DNA of 64,000 nt. It comes from Murimonas intestini. GTDB taxonomy: Bacteria > Bacillota > Clostridia > Lachnospirales > Lachnospiraceae. The DNA is taken from contig QGGY01000011.1 of assembly GCA_003148945.1 (NCBI GenBank), forward strand, positions 1 to 64,000, given 5' to 3'. Positions 25,052-33,753 of the stretch are shown here, piece after piece. Position 1 is the first letter of the stretch. Each line of letters begins with the position of its first letter. The notes beneath the pieces are model-generated. The model did no database searches and was not told where the DNA came from. It was given only the letters and a program-made list of their open reading frames with translations. The translations under genes and the position numbers were made by a program.

Positions 25052-26080
25052 TTATATAGCTGCAGGAGGGGCGGTGGATTCACGGAGGATAACTTCTGAA
25101 GGAAAACGCAGTACAGTGCCGGATACCGGATTTTCTGCATTGTCCAAAGATTCAATTAAAAGCTTCATGGCCCGCCTCCCCATTTCACGTATGGGCTGCT
25201 TAACAGTGGTCAGCATGGGGTTCATGATAGTGGCGATCGGAAGGTCATCAAAACCGGTCAGGGAGATGTCTTCAGGAATACGCAGGCCCAGCTGACGGAT
25301 TTTCTGGTATGCGATGCCGGCGGAAAAATCATTGCAGCAGCAGAGAGCCGTAGGCCTGTTCTCTGAAAGAATTAAATTCTCCACAGATACAGAGATATCC
25401 TCTTTATGGTATCCGTGAAGCACATGGTCTTCGGCGAAAGAAAGATGAAAGTCAGAACATGCTTTGCAGAACCCCGCATAACGTTCTTCCAGGACGGTTG
25501 TGTTTGGCAGCGTCGATAAATATGCCAGGTTCCGGTGTCCCAGTTGGATCAGATGCTTTGTGATATTATAAATCCCAAGCTGATTTTCTGTGTCCAGGTA
25601 ATAGAGCGGAGCGATGCCGCAGAGTTCAGACTGGATGGAAACCAGGCTCATGCTCATAGCAAGCTGACGGATAGAAGCAGCATTTTTGATACTGGAACTG
25701 ACGATAATGGCGCCGGAGGCCCGCTGCTGGATCATCTCTTCGATATAGAACTGCTCACGTCCGGGATTTTGGATTAAACAGATCAGAGGGAAATAGCCCT
25801 GGCTGATGGCCACCTCTTCGGCACCTCTTATTATTTCTGAAAAATATTGATTTGTGATTTCTCCCACAAAAATGGCAATAGTCCTGGTGGAACCGGTACC
25901 AAGGTTTCTTGCCATAGAATTGGGGACAAAATGCTGTTCATCTATAATATCCATAATACGCTTACGTTTGGCTTCATTTACATTAGGATTGTTGTTGAGC
26001 ACCCGTGAAACTGTACTTCTGGAGACATTTGCAAGTCTGGCAATGTCATCAATTGTTAATTTCTTTTTGATAGTGTTCAT
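25052..26080 (-). CDS. LacI-family transcriptional regulator
   Basis: 342 aa. The helix-turn-helix and hinge are at residues 1-60 (LTIDDIARLANVSRSTVSRVL and NSMARNLG); the rest is a sugar-sensing periplasmic-binding-like domain ending in a typical LLIESLDN segment. Start ATG 26080 behind GGGGAG. It is divergent from the sugar importer operon and most likely represses it through GCGGTWCC sites at 26210 and 26361. Promoter on the minus strand: TTGAAA (26159-26164) and TATAAT (26136-26141), 17-bp spacer. Confidence 0.92.
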   Translation of the reverse strand: MNTIKKKLTIDDIARLANVSRSTVSRVLNNNPNVNEAKRKRIMDIIDEQHFVPNSMARNLGTGSTRTIAIFVGEITNQYFSEIIRGAEEVAISQGYFPLICLIQNPGREQFYIEEMIQQRASGAIIVSSSIKNAASIRQLAMSMSLVSIQSELCGIAPLYYLDTENQLGIYNITKHLIQLGHRNLAYLSTLPNTTVLEERYAGFCKACSDFHLSFAEDHVLHGYHKEDISVSVENLILSENRPTALCCCNDFSAGIAYQKIRQLGLRIPEDISLTGFDDLPIATIMNPMLTTVKQPIREMGRRAMKLLIESLDNAENPVSGTVLRFPSEVILRESTAPPAAI

Positions 26081-26135
26081 GTAAACTCCCCGTTTTTCAT
26101 TTTATTTATAAAAGGACTGATGGTTTGCTATTGTT

Positions 26136-26224
26136 ATTATAGTGTGTTTCGGATGGGATTTCAATAAAAATAGTAGAGGCATTTGTGAGTTGTTATTCAA
26201 GAGCTGAACGCGGTTCCAAAAAAT
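26136..26224 (-). promoter_or_regulatory. LacI gene promoter and upstream GCGGTTCC site
   Basis: The minus-strand promoter TTGAAA-N17-TATAAT occupies 26136-26164. GCGGTTCCAAAAAAT (26210-26224) shares 13 of its first 14 bases with the site at 26361, which marks it as a second operator copy in the 378-base divergent gap. Confidence 0.6.
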
Positions 26225-26320
26225 GGAATTTCCAAATGAAATAAAAAGGACGAAATGTACAAAAATAAAGGATGAAAATAGTGAATAATAGAGAAAAAGT
26301 CAAATATATTGAAATAACAA

Positions 26321-26373
26321 TTGACAAATAGCAGGTAAAAGTGTAAATATAGAATTGAAAGCGGTACCAAAAA
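26321..26373 (+). promoter_or_regulatory. Promoter and LacI-type operator of the sugar importer operon
   Basis: TTGACA (26321-26326) and TAAATA (26344-26349) have a 17-bp spacer. GCGGTACCAAAAA (26361-26373) contains the palindrome GGTACC and starts about 5 bp after the predicted transcription start, a typical repressor position. The regulator is probably the divergent LacI gene. Confidence 0.65.
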
Positions 26374-26458
26374 TATTTCATAAAGGAGAGGGTAAGAAAA
26401 AGAAGAGCGTGTTAAGCAATTGGGTGCAGGAAAAACAGATGATGAAAGGAGATTGTAA

Positions 26459-27730
26459 ATGAAGAAAAGAATTTTTGCGGCTTTATTAAGTGGAATCATG
26501 GTAATGGGGATGAGTGGATCTTCTATGACAGCCCTGGCGGAGGAAAATAATAGTGAGCAGGTTGTCTTACGCTGGTTTACAAAGGTAGAGAATGATGCAG
26601 AAGCAGGCCAGTGGAAAGAACTGGCTGATGATGTGACAGACCTTTATCCTAATATTAAAGTAGAGTTTGAATATACTGACTGGAATGGCTACTGGACGAA
26701 ACTGCCGGTAGATCTGGCAAGCGGAGATGCACCGGATATTGTATATATGCATGCTATGCGTGCGAAAGATTATCTGGGGGACAGTTTCCTGAATCTGCAG
26801 CCGTATATTGAGGCGGATCAAGACATTGACATAGATGATTTTTACGGCGGAATACTGGATGCTTACCGTGTGAACGGTGATGTATATGGACTGCCTTATG
26901 ATTTTGGCCCGTACATTATTTATTATAATAAGGATCTATTTGACAAGCACGGGGTAGAATATCCTACCAGCAGTATGACCTGGGATGAATTTCTGGAAAA
27001 GTGCAGGGCGCTGACTGGTGATGGTGACTACGGTTTTGCAACGCTGCCTAATATTGATAATCTGTATCCCCAGCTCTTATGTGAAGGTGCTGAAATAACT
27101 GATGCCGATGGGAACTTAAATATTGATACAGAAGCGGCAGCAGATGCTATTCAGAAAATCAGTGATCTTATCAATGTGGAAAAGGTAGCAGCGCCAATCA
27201 CAGACAGCGGTAATACTGTCTGGCATCTGGAAGCGTTTCAGGCAGGAAATATCGGTATGGTTATAGATGGACCCTGGACTGTTACAAGGGTAAAGGAATA
27301 CTGCGATTTTAATGCAGGTGTCTGTACAATGTATAAGTCAGAAAAACAAATGACGACCATCAATGGATCCGGATTTGCAATCACAAAGGATACAAAACAT
27401 CCGGAAGAGGCATATAAGGCGTTAAAGTATATTACAGGAGCAGCAGCCCAGAAAAAACTGGCAGAATGGGGACGGGCGCTGCCTTCCAGGGCTTCTGTGA
27501 GGGAACCTTACTATGAGGCAAATGATTATATTGACGGGCTTAAGACAGCAGTGGAAGATTCTTGTGAGGAAGGTTTTGGGATTCCTTACTACCCAACTAA
27601 GAATTTCCAGGAGGTTTACTCTATAATCAATCAGAATCTGGCAGGTGTAATGATGGATGGTGTGCCGGCATCTGATGTGGTTGGTATTATTCAATCCATG
27701 GGAGACGCTGTTATCCAGAGCGCACAATAA
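26459..27730 (+). CDS. Extracellular solute-binding protein, family 1 (sugar)
   Basis: 423 aa with a signal peptide (LLSGIMVMGMSGSSMTALA) and no lipobox Cys. The mature protein opens with VVLRWFTKVENDAEAGQW and has GDAPDIVYMHAMRAKDYL and the clamp motif GLPYDFGPYIIYYNKDLF typical of oligosaccharide-binding proteins. It delivers substrate to the two permeases that follow. No ATPase gene is in the operon, as is common for MalK/MsmK-type shared ATPases. RBS GAAAGGAG. Context suggests the ligand is the substrate of the downstream dehydrogenase/glycyl radical pathway. Confidence 0.9.
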   Translation: MKKRIFAALLSGIMVMGMSGSSMTALAEENNSEQVVLRWFTKVENDAEAGQWKELADDVTDLYPNIKVEFEYTDWNGYWTKLPVDLASGDAPDIVYMHAMRAKDYLGDSFLNLQPYIEADQDIDIDDFYGGILDAYRVNGDVYGLPYDFGPYIIYYNKDLFDKHGVEYPTSSMTWDEFLEKCRALTGDGDYGFATLPNIDNLYPQLLCEGAEITDADGNLNIDTEAAADAIQKISDLINVEKVAAPITDSGNTVWHLEAFQAGNIGMVIDGPWTVTRVKEYCDFNAGVCTMYKSEKQMTTINGSGFAITKDTKHPEEAYKALKYITGAAAQKKLAEWGRALPSRASVREPYYEANDYIDGLKTAVEDSCEEGFGIPYYPTKNFQEVYSIINQNLAGVMMDGVPASDVVGIIQSMGDAVIQSAQ

Positions 27731-27737
27731 TATGAAT

Positions 27738-27762
27738 GGGGCCGGTGAATGCTGCCGGTCCC
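27738..27762 (+). other. Stem-loop after the binding-protein gene
   Basis: GGGGCCGG (27738-27745) pairs with CCGGTCCC (27755-27762), one wobble. No T run follows. Such hairpins commonly stabilise the binding-protein part of importer transcripts. Confidence 0.55.
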
Positions 27763-27780
27763 TTCTGAAGGAGGGAAAAT

Positions 27781-28659
27781 ATGAAAAAGAAGCACAGGGA
27801 AGGCCTGACAGCGCTTTGTTTTTTGGCGCCGAATCTGATTGGATTTCTGATTTTTACTGCAATCCCGGTTGTGATGTCCTTTGTAATGAGTCTCTATGAC
27901 TGGCCTGTTGTAGGAGAACGGCGGTTTGTTGGATTTGATAATTATAAAAACCTGTTTACTGCGGATCCCCTTTTTGGAAAGGTTATGGGGAATACAGTTT
28001 TTTATGTGGCCGCTTATGCAGTGCTGAATATCTTAATTGCAATGCTGCTGGCGGTTTGGCTGACAAGCAAGATAAAGAATCTGAAGTTTTACAGGGCAGC
28101 GTTTTTTATGCCCCAGGTAATACCGGTCATTGCTACAACTATGCTTTGGAAATGGTTGTTTTTGCCGGAATACGGGCTGATCAATATCGCTCTTAATACC
28201 TTTGGATTTAAAGAAATTAACTTTTTAGGAAGTACAAAAACGGCAATGATGTCCATTGTCATTATGAGTGTATGGCAGGGATTTGGATATAATATGGTAA
28301 TTTTTATAGCGGGGCTTCTGGGGGTTCCGCAGAGCTTAAAGGAAGCTGCCAGGATCGATGGCTGCGGACGTATCCGTACATATTTTAAAGTAACTCTTCC
28401 CCTCATGTCACCGAGTATTTTCTTTGCGGTGATCATGACAATCATCAGTTCATTTCAGGTATTTGACCAGACATTTATCGGAACTAACGGCGGTCCGGCT
28501 TACTCTACAACAACTGCAGTCATGTATATTTACCAGAACGGATTTAACTTTATGAAGATGGGGTACGCATCGTCCATAGCCTGGGTGCTGTTTGCCATCA
28601 TAATGATCATAACTGTGTTCCAGTGGTTTGCTCAGAAAAAATGGGTGGTTTACGATTAA
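27781..28659 (+). CDS. Sugar ABC permease (MalF/UgpA type)
   Basis: 292 aa with six hydrophobic segments. FLAPNLIGFLIFTAIPV is the typical first segment, and the EAA loop reads LKEAARIDGCGRIRTYFKVT with LPLMSP. It pairs with the next gene to form the membrane channel. RBS GAAGGAGGG, 50 bases after the binding protein. Confidence 0.93.
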   Translation: MKKKHREGLTALCFLAPNLIGFLIFTAIPVVMSFVMSLYDWPVVGERRFVGFDNYKNLFTADPLFGKVMGNTVFYVAAYAVLNILIAMLLAVWLTSKIKNLKFYRAAFFMPQVIPVIATTMLWKWLFLPEYGLINIALNTFGFKEINFLGSTKTAMMSIVIMSVWQGFGYNMVIFIAGLLGVPQSLKEAARIDGCGRIRTYFKVTLPLMSPSIFFAVIMTIISSFQVFDQTFIGTNGGPAYSTTTAVMYIYQNGFNFMKMGYASSIAWVLFAIIMIITVFQWFAQKKWVVYD

Positions 28660-28672
28660 AGGGGAGGAAGCA

Positions 28673-29548
28673 ATGTCAAAAGAAAAAACCATAGCAAAAA
28701 AGAGTGTAAAGACAAAGGAAGAGAGAAAAAGGAGAATCAACGCTGCGGTAAATCAAGTACTTATTTCCCTTGTGGTGTTTTTATTTGTAATCCCACTTTT
28801 GTTTATGCTGGTAACGGCTTTGAAACCGGCAGATCAGGTAATGGTAAAACCATTTAAACTGGTGGCTGATCATCTGGCATGGGAAAATATAGCAAGAGCA
28901 TGGACCTCTATTAATTTTCCCAGATTTCTGCTGAATTCTGTTCTGGTTGGGATCTGCTGCACAATGCTGACTATAATGACATCTACTATGTCTGCCTATG
29001 CCTTTGCCAGACTTAAATTTAAAGGCAGAGATATTTTGTTTCTGGCCTATCTGGGAACTTTAATGATACCCCAGCAGGTATTGATCCTGCCGCTGTATCT
29101 GATATTAAAGCAGATAGGCTGGTACAACAGTTATCTGGCATTGATAGTACCTCCGGCGTTTACTGCTTTTGGTACCTTTTTAATGCGCCAGTTTTTTGTG
29201 ACGATTCCATTTGAAGTGGAGGAAGCGGCAAAAATAGACGGCTGCAATCCATTCAGACTGTACTGGAATATTATGCTGCCGCTGGCTAAGCCCGGCATAG
29301 CATCTCTTGCCATTTTCAGCTTTGTGGATAACTGGAAGTCTTTCCTATGGCCGCTGATTGTGACAAGCAAGGAAAATCTGAAGACAATTCCCTTAGGCCT
29401 GTATATGTTTAAAGGACAGTATGGCACAGATTGGTCTGCCTTAATGTGTGCAACCACTATTGCCATTATACCCAGCTTCATTATCTATCTTCTTTTCCAG
29501 AACTATCTGCAGGAGGGGATCGCTATGACAGGAATGGGAGGAAAATAG
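28673..29548 (+). CDS. Sugar ABC permease (MalG/UgpE type)
   Basis: 291 aa with six hydrophobic segments and the EAA loop VEEAAKIDGCNPFRLYWNI followed by MLPLAKPG. ATG 28673 follows GGGGAGG and is preferred to an in-frame ATG at 28628 that overlaps the end of the previous gene. The terminal sequence YLQEGIAMTGMGGK is typical of the family. Confidence 0.93.
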   Translation: MSKEKTIAKKSVKTKEERKRRINAAVNQVLISLVVFLFVIPLLFMLVTALKPADQVMVKPFKLVADHLAWENIARAWTSINFPRFLLNSVLVGICCTMLTIMTSTMSAYAFARLKFKGRDILFLAYLGTLMIPQQVLILPLYLILKQIGWYNSYLALIVPPAFTAFGTFLMRQFFVTIPFEVEEAAKIDGCNPFRLYWNIMLPLAKPGIASLAIFSFVDNWKSFLWPLIVTSKENLKTIPLGLYMFKGQYGTDWSALMCATTIAIIPSFIIYLLFQNYLQEGIAMTGMGGK

Positions 29549-29557
29549 GAGGAGCTT

Positions 29558-30589
29558 ATGCGAGGATTAGTAATAGATGGAAAAGGAAATATAGCGCTGA
29601 AGGATGATATCCCTGTGCCGGAGTTATCTGATTATACTGCTATTGTGAAAACTGCGGCCTGTGGAATCTGTAATGGAACGGATCTGAAATTAAGAGAAGG
29701 GCATCTGAATGGTTTTGATACTTACCCGGCGGTACTGGGGCATGAATCTGTGGGGAGGGTACTGAGAACGGGAAAAAAGGTCATTTCCTATAAAGAAGGT
29801 GATCTTGTGCTGCGCAGCGGCCTTGATGATACGTACCCTTTGTATCACAGTCTTTGGGGCAGCTTTGGGGAATATGGACGGGTGACGGACTATCAGGCCA
29901 TGATCCGGGATGGCGTGACTGAGGCCGACATCAGTAATATTTCCCAGCAGGTTATTCCTGCGGATATAGATCCGGTGGACGGAGTCATGGTCATCACACT
30001 GAAAGAGGTATGTGCTGCGGTTAAACGTCTGGGAGTAGGACCGGGAGATAAGGTGGCTGTCTCAGGCTGCGGTCCTGTAGGGCTGGCTCTTGTAAAATTT
30101 TGCAAATTGGCTGGGGCATCCTTTGTGGCTCTGTCCGGGCACCACGATGACCGCCTTGCAACAGCAAAAAAATTAGGCGCTGACCTGGCTGTGAATTCAA
30201 AGAAAGAGAATTTTGCAGAAGTATTAAAAAAGAAGCTGCCGCAAAAGCTGGATTTTTATATTGATGCAGTGGGGAGATGCGTAATAATTTCTGAAGCCCT
30301 TACTTTGATCAAAGATGACGGGATTATAGGAGTATATGGGATCGGCCTGGAGGAAGACCGGGGAATTGCATGGAGAAACGGACCATATAACTTTAAGATA
30401 CATTCAGTTCAATGGCCGGTACCTGAAATAGAAGCCTCTGTTCACGATGAAGTGGTCAGATATATACAGGATGGGAAAATTGATTTGAAAGATTTTGTGA
30501 CTCACCGGCTGCCCATAGAGGAATACGAAAAGGGTTTTGAGCTGATTAAAAGCAGAAAATGTCTGAAGGTTTCCCTGTATTATCAATAA
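29558..30589 (+). CDS. Zinc-dependent medium-chain dehydrogenase
   Basis: 343 aa of the alcohol/polyol dehydrogenase family. Catalytic zinc ligands are Cys35 in ACGICNGTD and the His-Glu of VLGHESVG; the nucleotide-binding motif is VAVSGCGPVGLALV, near residue 165. The four-Cys structural zinc lobe of classical alcohol dehydrogenases is missing, as in sorbitol-type relatives with reduced lobes. It starts 9 bp after the permease and is 35 bp from the glycyl radical enzyme, so it probably oxidises or reduces a sugar or polyol intermediate of the same pathway. Confidence 0.85.
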   Translation: MRGLVIDGKGNIALKDDIPVPELSDYTAIVKTAACGICNGTDLKLREGHLNGFDTYPAVLGHESVGRVLRTGKKVISYKEGDLVLRSGLDDTYPLYHSLWGSFGEYGRVTDYQAMIRDGVTEADISNISQQVIPADIDPVDGVMVITLKEVCAAVKRLGVGPGDKVAVSGCGPVGLALVKFCKLAGASFVALSGHHDDRLATAKKLGADLAVNSKKENFAEVLKKKLPQKLDFYIDAVGRCVIISEALTLIKDDGIIGVYGIGLEEDRGIAWRNGPYNFKIHSVQWPVPEIEASVHDEVVRYIQDGKIDLKDFVTHRLPIEEYEKGFELIKSRKCLKVSLYYQ

Positions 30590-30624
30590 TAAAAAGAATA
30601 ATCCACAGAAAGAAGGAAGTGCCA

Positions 30625-32850
30625 ATGTTGAACTACAGCGTGGACTTAGAAAAATTGTTTCAGCAGTGTAATGAATTATATACTGCCTATCCGGTGGATG
30701 TTTCCAGTATATTACGAAATTTGGATGAAAGAAAAAAAGAACATCCAGAGTTTGGGGAACTGCGCCGGAAAGCAATGATTTATGAAATTGGAGCAAGAGA
30801 ATGTGATGTGCATATTTTCCCTGAGAGTCCTTTCTATGCAGAAGTGATATCAGGCAGGGAGAGAAATTCAGTAACGTCCAGTTTTCCGCCTGGCCCTGGC
30901 ATTGCAAGCTGGATGATGAATCAGAATAAGGAATTTGCTGAGAATTTTTTGAAATGGAGCCTGGAATACCGTAAAAGAGATTTATTCGCAGGTGAGATGT
31001 ATACGGATTGCGCACACCATTATGCAGACGTAGAGCGGGTGATCCGTCTGGGATACCGGGGAATTAAAAAAGAGGCAGAAGCATGCAGGCCTGTAACAAA
31101 AAGAGAAAAGGAGTTTGTTGAGAGTGTAAAGATTGCCTGCGACAGCATGTGCTGCCTTGGAGAGCGGTTTTCCAGGAAAGCGGAAGAACTTCTTGAGACA
31201 GAGAAGGAGGAACGCAGCCGCAGAAATCTGGAATTGATAGCCAGGACAGCATACCGTGTCCCAGCCTGTCCGGCACAGACTTTTTATGAAGCACTTGCCG
31301 CAGTGTGGTTCGTGAGGGAGATGTGCAACACATTTGAGGGTATGGGATTTGCAGTGCTGGGACATCTTGACCGTCTGCTGTATCCCTTTTATGAAAGAGA
31401 TCTGAGAGAAGGAAGGATCGACAGAAATTCAGCCAAAGAACTGATCCTTTGTTTTCTGGCGCTGACTGATGCCAGATGGGACCTGACGGATATTCCGGGG
31501 GGCACGAATGCCACTGTGATGATTGGCGGTACGGATTCTGACGGGAAGGTTATTTTTAATGATGTGACAAAGATGTTTATTGAAGCCTTTCAGGAAAATA
31601 ACCTGGCAAATCCCAAACTCCAGGCGCGTGTAAGTCCGGCTCATCCGCCGGAGTATTTGGAAATGATAGGAAAGCTTGCGGGAAAGGGGAGCAATGTGCT
31701 CTCAGTGTTTAATGATCCGGTAATTATTGATGCCCAGAAACGTCAGGGAAAAAAGGAAAGAGACTGTTATTCTTATCTGGCGGGAGGATGTCAGGAACTG
31801 GTGCTTCAGAATGAGGTAAACTGCCGGGCGAATGTATATTTAAACCTTCCCCAGATGCTTTTGATGCAGTTTCATCCGGAAAATTGGAAATTTACGGAAG
31901 AGGACGGCCTGTTTTTAAAACATCTGGAGAGCAGCTGGGATTTTGAAGAATTCTATCAAAGATACAGACAGAATATGCGTATGATTTTTCAGCAGATTGC
32001 TGTGAGTTTCAATAAATTTGAGGGACAGTGGAGATATTATAACCCTTGTCCCATGTTTTCCATGCTGATGAGCGGATGTATTCCCAGAATGATGGATGTA
32101 TCCGAGGGAGGTGCTGACTACAATACAAATAATTTTGGCGTTTCCGGACTTGGTACTTTAATCGATTCTCTTTACGCAATTAAATATCTTGTCTATGAGG
32201 AGAAAAGGCTGTCTCTTTATCAGCTGATCCAGATCCTGGATCATAACTTTGAGGGGCATGAGGTACTCAGGCAGTACATACTAAATAGAATTCCCAAATA
32301 TGGGACTGCGGATAAAGAAATCATGGAGTTTTCTGCGAGAGCGGCTGAGGATGTGGCGGCGGCTCTGCCCGGACTTGTCAGCGGCCATGGAGGAAATTAT
32401 GAACCATCTCTGTTTTCATTTTATGCTTACTCCTGGCTGAAGGAGAATACAGGAGCGACTCCAGATGGACGTCTGGCGGGCCATACTTTGTCCAGGGGGA
32501 TCAATCCCAGTGAAAGTACAGGGGGAATAGACGCGGCAACTCTGACTTACGCGCAAAAATCTATGGATTATGGCAGATATCCGGGAGGTGCGGTGATCTA
32601 TATGGATCTTCCTGTTACAAAGACAGGAGTAGACTGCAATATTTACAGAGATGTAATTTATTATTTTATGGAAAACGGAGGAAGTGTGATGGATTTTAAT
32701 GTGGTGGACCGCAGGCAGCTTTTAGAGGCGCGCAAAGACCCGGAAAACCATAAAAATATTATTGTCCGTGTATGCGGATACAGCGCTCCGTTTTGGTCAC
32801 TTGACAAGGACATGCAAGACGAGGTAATCGCCAGAACTCAGCGGGAGTAA
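30625..32850 (+). CDS. Glycyl radical enzyme, GCxE (dehydratase-like) type
   Basis: 741 aa of the pyruvate formate-lyase superfamily. The active-site loop has Cys389 in GGCQEL, with Glu391 forming the CxE pair found in glycerol/propanediol dehydratase, choline lyase and hydroxyproline dehydratase, not the Cys-Cys of PFL. The C-terminal radical loop is VRVCGYS with Gly718. It needs anaerobic activation by the radical SAM protein coded 6 bp downstream. ATG 30625 follows AAGGAAG. The N-terminal residues SFPPGPGIASWM do not match any subclass I recognise. Neighbours (sugar importer, dehydrogenase, glycosidase-like protein) point to elimination on a sugar-derived substrate. Confidence 0.88.
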   Translation: MLNYSVDLEKLFQQCNELYTAYPVDVSSILRNLDERKKEHPEFGELRRKAMIYEIGARECDVHIFPESPFYAEVISGRERNSVTSSFPPGPGIASWMMNQNKEFAENFLKWSLEYRKRDLFAGEMYTDCAHHYADVERVIRLGYRGIKKEAEACRPVTKREKEFVESVKIACDSMCCLGERFSRKAEELLETEKEERSRRNLELIARTAYRVPACPAQTFYEALAAVWFVREMCNTFEGMGFAVLGHLDRLLYPFYERDLREGRIDRNSAKELILCFLALTDARWDLTDIPGGTNATVMIGGTDSDGKVIFNDVTKMFIEAFQENNLANPKLQARVSPAHPPEYLEMIGKLAGKGSNVLSVFNDPVIIDAQKRQGKKERDCYSYLAGGCQELVLQNEVNCRANVYLNLPQMLLMQFHPENWKFTEEDGLFLKHLESSWDFEEFYQRYRQNMRMIFQQIAVSFNKFEGQWRYYNPCPMFSMLMSGCIPRMMDVSEGGADYNTNNFGVSGLGTLIDSLYAIKYLVYEEKRLSLYQLIQILDHNFEGHEVLRQYILNRIPKYGTADKEIMEFSARAAEDVAAALPGLVSGHGGNYEPSLFSFYAYSWLKENTGATPDGRLAGHTLSRGINPSESTGGIDAATLTYAQKSMDYGRYPGGAVIYMDLPVTKTGVDCNIYRDVIYYFMENGGSVMDFNVVDRRQLLEARKDPENHKNIIVRVCGYSAPFWSLDKDMQDEVIARTQRE

Positions 32851-32856
32851 GGATAA

Positions 32857-33753
32857 ATGATTGGACTGAATGTTTTTAATATACAGCATCTTTCGATTCA
32901 TGACGGACCAGGAATACGGACGACATGTTTTTTAAAAGGCTGCAATCTCAGGTGCAGGTGGTGCCATAATCCGGAGTCGGTTGATGTGGAAAAGACTTTG
33001 AGGTATGTGGAAAACTCCTGTATTGGCTGCAGGTCATGTGAAAAAGTCTGTTCTCAAATGGCACACCTTTTTTCAGATGAGGGTGTGCACAGTATTATTT
33101 GGGACAGATGCATAAAATGCGGCAGATGTGCCGGGGTATGTAATGCGAAAGCACTGGAACTTTTGGGCGGGGTCAAAAAAGAGGAGTTACTTGAAGAACT
33201 ACTCAGAGACAGAAAATTGTATGAAATATCAGGAGGCGGAGTCACATTTTCAGGAGGGGAACCTCTCCTTCAATGGCAGGGAATGATGGAAATAGCTGAG
33301 CTTCTGAAAAAAGAGAAGGTTCATATCACTGTGGATACCGCGGGCAATATCCCGTGGGAAGTGTTTGAACACTGCCTTCCGGCTGTGGATCTGTTTTTGT
33401 TTGACCTGAAACACATGGATTTGGCAAGGCACAGACTCTATACCGGTGTGTCTAATGAAAGGATATTGGCGAACTTGTCCAGAGCGGCAGGGAAGGCTCC
33501 GGTGATTGTAAGGATGCCTGTGATCCAGGGGGTAAACGATGATGATGAAAATATGCATGCAGCCGGAAAATTTTTAAGCGGACTTGGAAAACACCTTTTG
33601 AAGACAGAATTGCTGAGCTATCACGAATTTGGGGTACAGAAAGCGCGGGAGGTCGGGGTGGTACAGGAGAGATTTAACCCTCCGGGAGATGAACGGATGA
33701 TGGAATTGAAGTGTATACTGGAGGGCTATGGTTTAAAGGCGGAGATTTCGTAA
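32857..33753 (+). CDS. Glycyl radical enzyme activating protein (radical SAM)
   Basis: 298 aa. The radical SAM cluster motif is CNLRCRWC (Cys29, 33, 36), followed by an inserted ferredoxin-like pair CIGCRSCEKVC and CIKCGRCAGVC, as in activases of dehydratase-type glycyl radical enzymes. SGGGVTFSGGEPLLQ is the family GGE motif. It takes hydrogen from the partner enzyme glycine with S-adenosylmethionine. The gene begins 6 bp after the enzyme gene. Confidence 0.93.
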   Translation: MIGLNVFNIQHLSIHDGPGIRTTCFLKGCNLRCRWCHNPESVDVEKTLRYVENSCIGCRSCEKVCSQMAHLFSDEGVHSIIWDRCIKCGRCAGVCNAKALELLGGVKKEELLEELLRDRKLYEISGGGVTFSGGEPLLQWQGMMEIAELLKKEKVHITVDTAGNIPWEVFEHCLPAVDLFLFDLKHMDLARHRLYTGVSNERILANLSRAAGKAPVIVRMPVIQGVNDDDENMHAAGKFLSGLGKHLLKTELLSYHEFGVQKAREVGVVQERFNPPGDERMMELKCILEGYGLKAEIS

